Below are positions 1 through 7,500 of a stretch of DNA of 9,783 bases, in pieces; the first letter of the stretch is position 1, and each line of letters starts with the position of its first letter. This stretch comes from Bacteroidales bacterium UBA5833 (lineage in GTDB: Bacteria; Bacteroidota; Bacteroidia; Bacteroidales; Lentimicrobiaceae): the NCBI GenBank assembly GCA_002433025.1, contig DJGZ01000034.1, forward strand, positions 309 to 10,091, read 5' to 3'. The position numbers and the translations under genes were made by a program. Below the pieces are notes generated by a model that was given only the letters and a program-made list of their open reading frames with translations, did no database searches and was not told the DNA's origin.

Positions 1-32
1 TTGAATCCTTGAATCTTTGAATCCTTAAACCT
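1..32. repeat. 8-bp short tandem repeat at left edge
   Basis: The first 24 bases are three near-identical octamers (TTGAATCC, TTGAATCT, TTGAATCC), followed by a decayed fourth (TTAAACCT). The array starts at the window edge, so it may be longer upstream. It lies between whatever precedes the window and the promoter of the amidotransferase gene. No coding role is visible. Copy number in such short arrays can vary by slippage, but any effect on the downstream gene is conjecture. Confidence 0.7.
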
Positions 33-62
33 ACCGAAGGGATCTCGCATTAAAATCCTCTT

Positions 63-70
63 TACTTTTG
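63..70 (+). promoter_or_regulatory. Bacteroidota-type -7 promoter element (TACTTTTG)
   Basis: TACTTTTG is a full match to the Bacteroidota -7 consensus TAnnTTTG. It sits 15 bp before the ATG at 86, which predicts a very short 5' leader. No clear TTG is present about 20 bp upstream, so the -33 half is weak or missing. The element covers the upstream in-frame TTG codon at 68, which argues against translation starting there. Confidence 0.55.
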
Positions 71-85
71 CGCGACGCCGCCATT

Positions 86-652
86 ATGAAAATCCTGCTG
101 CTCGACAATTACGATTCATTCACCTGGAACCTGGTGCAATTATTGCGCGAGGCGGGAGCTACCGCCATTGAAGTGGTAAAAAACGATCAGGAAGCTACCG
201 CCGCAGCGGAAGCAGCCGGTGCCATCGTGATCAGTCCGGGCCCGGGACTGCCCGCCGAAGCCGGAAACACCTGCGCCCTGATCAGGGAATGGGCCGGCCG
301 GAAAAAAATGCTGGGCGTGTGCCTGGGCATGCAGGCCATGGCCGAAGTCTTTGGCGGACAATTGTTTCAGCCGGGAAACATCCTCCACGGCGAATCGGTG
401 AAGGTAACACCCCTGCCGCCCGTCGACCCGCTTTTTGCAGGCATCGAAACCGGATTCGAAGCCGGACTCTACCACAGCTGGGCCGTGGCGCCCCCCCTCC
501 CCGCCTGCCTGCGCATCACCTCCACCGACAGCCGGGGTGTGATCATGAGCCTCCGGCACAACAAGTTTGACCTCTGCGGCGTGCAGTTCCATCCTGAATC
601 GGTGATGACCCCGGAAGGAAGGCGGATGATGAGGAACTGGCTGAAATCATGA
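86..652 (+). CDS. pabA/trpG: Anthranilate/aminodeoxychorismate synthase glutamine amidotransferase subunit
   Basis: This class I glutamine amidotransferase releases ammonia from glutamine and passes it to a chorismate-binding partner (TrpE or PabB), making anthranilate or aminodeoxychorismate in the cytoplasm. The 188-residue length is normal for a stand-alone subunit. Visible family motifs are the N-terminal LLLDNYDSFTWNL, PGPG at 51-54, the nucleophile elbow GVCLGMQ with Cys79, and GVQFHPES with His169 and Glu171 completing the triad. The start at 86 is preferred because family homology begins at MKILLLDNYDSF and the in-frame TTG at 68 lies inside the promoter box. Sequence alone does not separate a tryptophan from a folate role, since many bacteria use one subunit for both; the partner gene is not in the window. 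GC content is the highest here (roughly 60%). It converges with the lipase-like gene. Confidence 0.93.
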   Translation: MKILLLDNYDSFTWNLVQLLREAGATAIEVVKNDQEATAAAEAAGAIVISPGPGLPAEAGNTCALIREWAGRKKMLGVCLGMQAMAEVFGGQLFQPGNILHGESVKVTPLPPVDPLFAGIETGFEAGLYHSWAVAPPLPACLRITSTDSRGVIMSLRHNKFDLCGVQFHPESVMTPEGRRMMRNWLKS

Positions 653-675
653 GAATAAAACATGCTGACACAGCA
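652..675 (-). terminator. Weak candidate terminator of the hydrolase operon
   Basis: Read on the minus strand after the hydrolase stop (680-682), there is a small hairpin with arms TGCTG and CAGCA and a 3-nt loop (663-675). It is followed by TGTTTTATTCTC. A 5-bp stem is short for an intrinsic terminator and the T tract is interrupted, so this is tentative. It is the only hairpin candidate I see in the 27-bp gap between the convergent genes. No comparable structure is visible for the plus-strand amidotransferase gene. Confidence 0.3.
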
Positions 676-679
676 ACGC

Positions 680-2197
680 TTAATAATCAAGGCGTTTTGC
701 CTCCATTCTGAAATTTTCAAGCTGATTCCGTGATTCAGTATAACGCTGACCAAGAATAGTGTTGACAAAGATCATCTTGTGGCCTCCTCCGGGCCCAAGA
801 TTATACCGTATGCCGAATGCCTGAGGCGCCACCTCTCCGCTTGTCAGAGCACTGATTGCCTCACCTGGCAAGTCCCCGGCCAACAATCCGATCATTTCCG
901 CCTTCCTTTCAGCCGGCATATCCTGCAAAGTACTTAAAACATCATCACTCAGATAATATGACCTTATACGTTCAGCATACTTAAGATCGGCCTGCAGATC
1001 CTTAACAACCTCCACAGGTATTCCGGCTGCATTAAAAGTATATGCAGGTTTACCCGATGCCAGCGCTGCCGCCTGAGCAAGTCCGCCACCAAGAGAATGT
1101 CCGGTTATTACAATATCTATGTCGCAGGATTTTGCCAACCGCCCCAATATACAAGCATTGTTATACTGAACTGTGCTGACGCCGGCTGCATTGAAAAAAT
1201 TTGTAATCCAGTCACGGGTGTCTTCAATAACACCGCCACTACCCCTGAAAGCAAGCACATACTTACCTGACAGGCCGTTATAATACAATTGTGAGAAAAA
1301 CCCGCTTCCATCCCCGTTCATTGCCTGAACAGACTGTAACAGGACTTTCAATGATTCGTTGCTTCCGGTCATTTCATAAGTCACTGGCCTGAAATCACCG
1401 GTCTTCTGTTGTCCCGGCGAATAGCAATCGGCACTTATCATCCCCATCAGGGCTGCCTCCTGCCATTCTTCCGCAGCGGATTGCAGAATTTTTCCGGCTT
1501 CTCCGATAAATGCCGACTGATATAACAAGTACAATGATTCTGTATTCTGATCGTGAATGCCTGAAGTCCTGAGTTGCGGACTGAGGTGACGCTGAGACGG
1601 AGGCAGTTGTCTTCCTGAAGAACTTTCGAAAGCCCTTTGAATGACTTGCTGCAGCTCACCGCTGCGAAAATTCCGGGCATATTTCCCGATTTCAGCTTGA
1701 GATTTCAGAATAAAATCATGAACCATTGTGACCGATTCCTCATAACTGAGCCGCTTTTCTGTAATCCCTTTCAGCGCAGGGTCAGACCGGAGAAGCAAGG
1801 GTTTCATCTGACCAATTCCGGTTTCTGCCTCTTCGATCTCCTGAGATGACGGGCTGTTTTGTGGAGATTTTGATTTCTTTTCCGGCAGATATCGCGGGTT
1901 TCCGGAATAATCCCAATCATAATTGCTTCTGAAATCCCGCGATTTACCTGTAACAATTCTGCCACCATCGTCACCTCCATCACCCCCGGTTGTGCGGTCA
2001 CCTTTTTCACCCCTGCCGGTACTTCCCGGCGAAATATCCGGAATATCAGGATTGTTGTAAGTCCTGGATTTGCCATCTCCGTATAATGACCCTGAAACGG
2101 TTCCGGAGTTGCCCTGACGGGTTAAAATATCTGACTGGGCCAGGGAGGCCACTGGAATCATGAAACCGGCTGCAATACACAAATACCTGAAATACAT
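680..2197 (-). CDS. Secreted class 3 lipase-like alpha/beta hydrolase
   Basis: 505 residues with a Sec signal peptide (about 1-21, hydrophobic core then ASLAQ), so it is exported; no lipobox cysteine follows the core. Residues 27-105 are a low-complexity Gly/Asp/Ser/Lys-rich stretch, probably a disordered linker. Residues 145-260 look helical. The hydrolase core follows: LAFRGSG at 315-321 with Asp329-Trp330 (the class 3 lipase FRGT...DW pattern), the nucleophile elbow TGHSLGGG with Ser368, a plausible acid at Asp418 or Asp419 (YYLSDDVLS), and His473 in GGGHKM. That is a complete Ser-Asp-His order. By family, the likely substrate is an acyl ester such as a lipid or phospholipid, but substrate choice is not visible. 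It is the last gene of a three-gene minus-strand cluster, 24 bp after its neighbour. A DUF2974/Mbeg1-like assignment is also possible, and it could be an antibacterial or host-directed effector; both are unproven. Confidence 0.8.
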   Translation of the reverse strand: MYFRYLCIAAGFMIPVASLAQSDILTRQGNSGTVSGSLYGDGKSRTYNNPDIPDISPGSTGRGEKGDRTTGGDGGDDGGRIVTGKSRDFRSNYDWDYSGNPRYLPEKKSKSPQNSPSSQEIEEAETGIGQMKPLLLRSDPALKGITEKRLSYEESVTMVHDFILKSQAEIGKYARNFRSGELQQVIQRAFESSSGRQLPPSQRHLSPQLRTSGIHDQNTESLYLLYQSAFIGEAGKILQSAAEEWQEAALMGMISADCYSPGQQKTGDFRPVTYEMTGSNESLKVLLQSVQAMNGDGSGFFSQLYYNGLSGKYVLAFRGSGGVIEDTRDWITNFFNAAGVSTVQYNNACILGRLAKSCDIDIVITGHSLGGGLAQAAALASGKPAYTFNAAGIPVEVVKDLQADLKYAERIRSYYLSDDVLSTLQDMPAERKAEMIGLLAGDLPGEAISALTSGEVAPQAFGIRYNLGPGGGHKMIFVNTILGQRYTESRNQLENFRMEAKRLDY

Positions 2198-2221
2198 AGC
2201 ATTAAAGTTGGAAAAAGTAAA

Positions 2222-2800
2222 TCAGAAATGAACCCCGGCACGAAACTCCACCTGGGGCAATATGTAAAAATCAGTACTTTCAGTCATAATTCGCTGCCTG
2301 GATGCATAATACCCAAAGCCGAGGTGCAGAATGCCGAAATCCAGATCGGTATTAATCCGGTAACCCCATCCGAAAACCGGCTTCCGGAACAGGGACTGAA
2401 AAACGTGCTGGCCGCCGGAGAAGGTCAGCCCGGGTTGAATACCTATACAAAGGATATTAAACCTGGTAGGGCAGAAAATCAAACCCGTCCCCAGTTCCAG
2501 ACGCCCGACGTTCTTTTTGGTAAAACCCGATTCCGAGAAATCATACCACCTGTAGGTTGCACTTAGCGGTATACCGGTCGAAATGTGTGTCCGCAAAAAG
2601 CCAAAGGCGTCATTCAGAAAAAAAATCTTTGAAAAATCAATGCCGGTACTCCCATGGGTGGCAAAAACCTTACTGTCTGATTCGATGGTGCCGTATGTCC
2701 CCTTCAGTATGCTGATTCTGTACTCCTGTGCAAGGCTGTGAAAGCCCCTCAAAGTTAAGGTGAACAGGAAAACCATCAGTAAAAACTTGCGTACCCTCAT
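2222..2800 (-). CDS. Small outer-membrane beta-barrel-like protein
   Basis: 192 residues, family not recognised. It begins with a clear Sec signal peptide (about 1-25: MRVRKF, a hydrophobic run, then HSLAQ before EYRIS). The mature part is rich in alternating polar and hydrophobic residues with Gly, Tyr and Phe, for example FGILHLGFGYY near 154-164, and it ends in FRAGVHF. A C-terminal aromatic residue is usual for outer-membrane barrel strands. The length would suit about eight strands, as in small OmpX/OmpW-like barrels, but no diagnostic motif is seen. The gene starts 9 bp after the upstream gene's stop and is followed by the lipase-like gene after 24 bp, so it should be co-transcribed and co-expressed with both. 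A role as a surface partner or anchor for the hydrolase is inference only. The ATG at 2800 is the natural start because it opens the signal peptide. Confidence 0.65.
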   Translation of the reverse strand: MRVRKFLLMVFLFTLTLRGFHSLAQEYRISILKGTYGTIESDSKVFATHGSTGIDFSKIFFLNDAFGFLRTHISTGIPLSATYRWYDFSESGFTKKNVGRLELGTGLIFCPTRFNILCIGIQPGLTFSGGQHVFQSLFRKPVFGWGYRINTDLDFGILHLGFGYYASRQRIMTESTDFYILPQVEFRAGVHF

Positions 2801-2809
2801 AACTTCTGG

Positions 2810-4249
2810 TTAAAAATTGATGCCTGCCCCGGCCGACAGCATAAGGTTATCATGCTTAAGCCTGAACCCCGGGGCTCCGGCATTTAAATGAAACATCAGC
2901 CGGTGAAATACATAAGTAAGACCCGCTTCGGGATAGGATTTAATGAGCTGACTGTGATCATCCCAGATGGTTTTGATCAGACCCATACCTGCTGTAACGC
3001 GCAAGCAGCTGACAGGCATGTTAAATCCGGCAGTGGTAATCAGAAATCCTTTTCCGGCAGCGCTGCTGTTGCGCTCCTCTACCGAGAAGAAGCAGCGGTT
3101 TGCCGCCACAGTTAAATAAAATGCGTCAATGGAACCAATGGTGATGCCATGGATACGGTCGGCCGGGCCTGTGTAGATTACGCCTGGCTTAACCAACCAG
3201 TTGCTGTACATCAGATAATAAGGGCCAGGCTCTTCGCGCAGGGAGGCCCCTACCGATAAATTGTATGTCCAGAAACCCCGGCTGCCATCCGTTCCGGATT
3301 GCCCGGAACCCGTGTTGTAACGAACCCCGGCACCGGCCGTTATGACGGACGTTACCAGGGACAGCCCCATTTCAGGCGTCAGACTGAGCGCGCGGCTTTT
3401 ATAGTCTGTAAACCAACAGTCAACTATTTTGGAATTGAAATTAACCGAATGCCTCCAGACCAGGGTATGAACCCTGAAACCCACTCCCGCCATCAGGTAC
3501 AGCGGTTTGTAAATATTTACCGTTGCCCCGGCAGATAAAGCCATATCAGCAGACCTGAATTCCCCGGATGTGTTTAAAGGGTATTGCAATTCATGATAAT
3601 CTCCCGAAAAGTTCTTTATCCCGAAAATACTTTTCTGCGCCCTGAGGGTGCAATAAAACCCGGCCCCGGCTTCACGGAACATGGCCATTTGAATGCCGTT
3701 TAACCCTTCAGGATTATTCCCGCCTGAAACTTCATAATGATAAGCAATACTGAATCTGTCTTTTGCCGGTCTCATCACTACTGTTTCGTTAATATCCCGT
3801 TCACGAAGCACTGCAGCCCACCGGTGATAATCATCCCTTTGCTTACCGACCACCCTTACCAGAGAATCTATAATCAATGATTGACTGTCAATACTGCTAA
3901 AACACCGGTCCCTGAGTTGATGGAAGGCATATATGGCAGAGTCATAATAATTTGAATAAACCGCTGGGTTGTACGAAGCAAGTTCATAGCAGTTCACAGC
4001 CAGATAATATTGTATATCGCACAGCAAAGAGCCTCCTGAAATACTACGCAGGGCACGGCTGTATATCGTGATGTTTTCAAGTGCAGCCCCGGCATCCGTA
4101 ATACCTGAGGTTCTCAGCATATCCGCTTCGATCGCCTGATTTACTTCTGTCAGAATATTTCCCGGATTACTGCTGACCTGTGAAAAAGCAGGCTTGTAAC
4201 CCATCAGGCAGACAAGCATCAACAACAAAACTACACGGCAATAGTACAT
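2810..4249 (-). CDS. Signal peptide, helical domain and C-terminal barrel-like protein
   Basis: 479 residues, family not recognised. I start it at the ATG at 4249; an in-frame TTG at 4255 would add two residues but is less likely. Residues 1-24 are a Sec signal peptide ending AFSQ. Residues 28-155 appear mostly helical (for example ITIYSRALRS, QYYLAVNCYELA, YDSAIYAFHQLRDR), resembling a degenerate TPR-like or coiled segment in the periplasm. From about residue 165 to the end the protein alternates short beta-like stretches rich in Gly, Tyr and Phe (ALSAGATVNIYKPLYLMAGVGF, LSVGASL, LRVTAGMGLIK) and ends SAGAGINF, with a terminal Phe as in outer-membrane barrels. This suggests a periplasmic helical module fused to an outer-membrane barrel. 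It is the first gene of the three-gene operon, 9 bp before the next one. Base composition is AT-richer than the flanking genes. Function unknown; a scaffold, receptor or export role is conjecture. Confidence 0.65.
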   Translation of the reverse strand: MYYCRVVLLLMLVCLMGYKPAFSQVSSNPGNILTEVNQAIEADMLRTSGITDAGAALENITIYSRALRSISGGSLLCDIQYYLAVNCYELASYNPAVYSNYYDSAIYAFHQLRDRCFSSIDSQSLIIDSLVRVVGKQRDDYHRWAAVLRERDINETVVMRPAKDRFSIAYHYEVSGGNNPEGLNGIQMAMFREAGAGFYCTLRAQKSIFGIKNFSGDYHELQYPLNTSGEFRSADMALSAGATVNIYKPLYLMAGVGFRVHTLVWRHSVNFNSKIVDCWFTDYKSRALSLTPEMGLSLVTSVITAGAGVRYNTGSGQSGTDGSRGFWTYNLSVGASLREEPGPYYLMYSNWLVKPGVIYTGPADRIHGITIGSIDAFYLTVAANRCFFSVEERNSSAAGKGFLITTAGFNMPVSCLRVTAGMGLIKTIWDDHSQLIKSYPEAGLTYVFHRLMFHLNAGAPGFRLKHDNLMLSAGAGINF

Positions 4250-4461
4250 AAACAAGATATCTCCGGATGTAACGACGCCCTTAAAAACAAGCGATAAACT
4301 TATAGAATAAAAATAGTTTTGGCAATCTTTTTCAATACTTTTTAAAATTTTTTTTCACTTGTACTGCACGAAGAATTAACCGGCGGTTCTGTTTTATCCG
4401 TTACTCCCGAAAACCTGTAATTCAGTTATCTTCCATAAGATACTCCTGCGGGACTTAAATC
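4250..4461. other. AT-rich intergenic region upstream of the operon
   Basis: This gap between the operon start and the peptidase terminator has no credible gene on either strand. It holds the candidate minus-strand promoter and, at 4339-4355, a run of T5, A4 and T8 on the plus strand. A plus-strand TAGTTTTG (4314-4321) also matches TAnnTTTG, but no transcript target is apparent. The rest (4360-4461) shows no repeats or structure I can support. Confidence 0.6.
4295..4325 (-). promoter_or_regulatory. Candidate promoter of the barrel/hydrolase operon
   Basis: On the minus strand there is TTG (4323-4325), a 20-bp spacer, then TAAGTTTA (4295-4302), which matches the Bacteroidota -7 consensus TAnnTTTG at all fixed positions except the last. 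The spacing fits the -33/-7 arrangement. The box ends 45 bp before the ATG at 4249, giving a leader of roughly 40 nt. An A/T-tract at 4339-4355 lies just upstream and could act like an UP element. The area is AT-rich, so chance matches are possible. Confidence 0.4.
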
Positions 4462-4503
4462 AAAAATAAAGCGGCAGGACCCGTTACCGGATCCTGCCGC
4501 TTT
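4462..4503 (-). terminator. Strong intrinsic terminator of the S8 peptidase gene
   Basis: The arms AAAGCGGCAGGA and TCCTGCCGCTTT (4468-4479 and 4492-4503) pair perfectly over 12 bp. Two further C-G pairs follow after one mismatch, leaving a 6-nt loop. On the minus strand the hairpin is followed by TTTATTTTTG (the first T's also belong to the stem), a good U-tract. It lies 22 bp beyond the peptidase stop codon. On the plus strand the downstream side (TTTCGTAAG) is not T-rich, so it should act only in the minus direction. It insulates the peptidase from the downstream operon. Confidence 0.88.
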
Positions 4504-4525
4504 CGTAAGTATCAAGCAATTTGTC

Positions 4526-7500
4526 TTACCTGCTGATCACCACCTTGCGGCTGATCCGGCCATGTTCGTTTGTAAGACTTACAATGTAAATGCCATTGGC
4601 GAGGGTTCCGGCGTCCAGCTTAATGACGGTTTCTCCTTTAACGGATTTTTCGAGCAAAACGGAGCCCTGCAGACTGCTGACGGTAACCTTGCCCGCTATG
4701 GGACCATTGCCGGTCATGTAAATCACAGATCCATACGCATATACATTCAGATCACTGGCCGGAACCTGCCCTTCAATTCCCAGGGTGCCGAAAATCAGTT
4801 CAAAACGGTTGGGTGCATCGCCTGCCTCAGCGGCAAATTCCACCACAGAATTTCCGTTAAGTAAATGCAATTCTCCGGTTTTCAGGTCATTAAGATACAG
4901 TACCATATCCGGATAAAGCGCATCAAATTTAGCCTCAAAGACATAGTTATCAGCTTCATTTTTGACAAATCCCAGCGGAATTACCGCACCGGTGGCAATA
5001 GAAGGCAGGGTATTGACGGAAAACTTCCTGCCACCGGAGAGGCTGTAAAACTGCGGTGCAAAACCGGGAAGAAAACCGGCATCCAGCTGCACATCAAAAT
5101 ATTCTGTAGCTGCCTGATTCAGGTTGATGGCCGTGCGTTGCCGGGTACCCAGCAGGGTTTCGCTGACCGAAAGTTCGATGGAAGGCTCCGGGGCTTCAGG
5201 CAGAAAAGCTGCTTCATGTGTACGTGACCCGGCCGGGATATGATGGATGGCGGTTTCCTGAAGCACCTCCACGGCGAAACCCGAAAATGCAGGAATGATG
5301 GCTTCGGGGTATAACTCTGTAAACGATCCTTCGGCGGCATTCCATACTTTCCCGATAGCGGCAAACTGCGGATCGGATGGGTTATAGCTTATGGATGCCG
5401 TAAACGGATTGCCCGACAGGTGCCATCCGTTGCCGGAATTCTGCAGTTCACGGCTGAATGATGTACCGTCAAGCAAACCGGACCCTGAACGCACCTGAGT
5501 TGTTTCATAACCGCTGAGATAGGCATGTCCCCGGATCATCTGTGCTTCAAACGCCGGGTTCCAGGTTTCGTCTTCCAGGCGGGAAGCAATCCAGCTTCCG
5601 GAAGCTTCATGCCATTTCAGCAAACCGTCACCGGGAGCTGAAAATTCAGGCTCAAAATCAACATCAAAAGGCATTGACAGCAGTTGCCAGCCCGTTGCGC
5701 CGGTATAAACTTCAACCGTGGCACTCAGGTCATTTTCAGGATGGATCAGCGTGGCATGGCCCTGCTCACCGGCTTTCAGTATAAGACCGGAAGCTCCTGC
5801 CATATTTATGAGAGAATTGGTGACCGTTAACTGAGCATCGGGAGCCAGGGTGAGCGAGGCGCCGGGATGAACTTGAATCCCTGCCATTTCAAGGCTTCCG
5901 CTGATTACAGGCTGATTCGGGGCGGGCAATATCTGCGCGGTGCCGGTCTGTTCCGGTACTGCCAGGCGCCAGTTGGCTTCGTTCGTCCATACGCTGCCCG
6001 ATTTACCGGTCCAATAGTTATCAGCGGGAACAATGCCGATGTTGTCAACCGCCAGGGTGGCCGCGTCGTTGCCTTCATACACGAAAGCCAGTCTGATGCG
6101 CTTGCCCTGATAGCCATCCATATTGATCAGTACCTGCTGCCGGTAATGATTGCCGGCGGTTTCGGGGCTGTCCATCACCAGCGCCGGGCGCCAGTTACCT
6201 TCATCGAGGATATTCACATAAAAACGGTTGACTGCCGCTTCGCTGTTGGCGTAAAACAGCATAAACGCAAGGTCGGTATTTCCTGCTTCGGGCATCTGCA
6301 TCTCTCCGGTAATCAGCCAGTTGAACCCGGTGGCACTTCCATCGATGGCGGCTGAACGTTCACCGTTAAAGATATACTCAGCACCGGCACCTCCGAACGA
6401 CTCAGGGGTGCAGACTAACCATGATCCTTCCGTTACCGGAACCAGGTTATTGCCGTCAAGGCCTCCGTCCTCCGCGGTATTGCTCATCACCTGCCAGCAT
6501 TCAAATGCGTCATTCATCCCCTCAAAGGTCTCTTCCCAGGGCGTTTCTGCATAACAAAGCGTAGTAAATCCAAGCGGACCGGTCCATATACTGCTGTTCT
6601 CATCGTCACAGGCGCCACGCACATAAATGTCATAAGCGGTGTTGGCTTCAAGCCCTTCGAGCGTCAATGCCGTGTCGGCAATTCCGGTAAGCAATGTTCC
6701 GGTGCCGGGTTCAAATCCCTGCATGCCAATTTCCATATCCCAGGCAGTGGCAGGCTCCACGGCGGTCCAGCCGATCAGTGCCGAAGCGGAGGTGACGGCG
6801 GTAGCCGTTAGGTTTTCAGGCGGGAAGCAGGATACCGGCACTTCGATGTGAAACTCATCGATGTAAATACTGTTGCCCTGCTCACTCATCCCTTTCAGGA
6901 TAATATAAGTGAGTTTGTTGTAATACGCTGCCGGCAGTTCAAATACATAGCGCTGCCATCCGCTTTCGGTGGTTTCGGGCGAAAGCGCGACCGAACGGTG
7001 CACGGTTCCCATCAGGGTGGCAAAACCGGCATTGGGCGAAATATTGGCATACACCTCAACTTTATCGGCAGTCGCGGGCTCTTCGCTGTCGCGGAACATC
7101 CAGAAACTGATTTCATAGTTGTCGCTGCCGAACATCACCGGAGGGGTTACCAGCAAACCGCTGGTTCCGGCCATATATTCATTGCTGTTGAAGCGGGCCA
7201 TGGCATCGCCTGATTGAGGTTCACATACCGGGTCCGTCCCGTTCTGTTGACGATCCCACAATCCATCACCGGCGCCGGCCAGTTTTTTGTTTTCCCATGA
7301 TGCGGGCGGAAATGCCTCCTCATCAAAATCCTGGTGGTACGGGAAGTTTACAATGGGATCTTTCAGGGTGGTGGCATTGGCAGACATGCCGGTTGAATAC
7401 TCATTGACGCCGTTCACCGACCATACTTTGTAATAATAAGGGGTGTTGCTGTTAAGGCCGGTATGCTGAAAGGAATTTTCGGCACCCAGATACAGCACGG

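Noticed and set aside
68..85. TTG start extending the amidotransferase by six residues
   Set aside because: The codon lies inside the TACTTTTG promoter box, and family similarity begins at the ATG at 86.
232..250. Inverted repeat CAGTCC...GGACTG in the amidotransferase gene
   Set aside because: It coincides with the conserved PGPG-encoding codons, so protein coding explains it.
140..592. 150-codon minus-strand reading frame opposite the amidotransferase
   Set aside because: It is antisense to a conserved enzyme; long open frames opposite GC-rich genes are expected by composition.
4226..4233. Minus-strand TAGTTTTG promoter match inside the 479-residue gene
   Set aside because: It lies downstream of the start codon within the signal peptide; a transcript from it would lose the signal peptide, so it is probably a chance match.
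4314..4321. Plus-strand TAGTTTTG promoter match
   Set aside because: No TTG at the right distance upstream and no gene or clear RNA downstream on that strand; the area is AT-rich.
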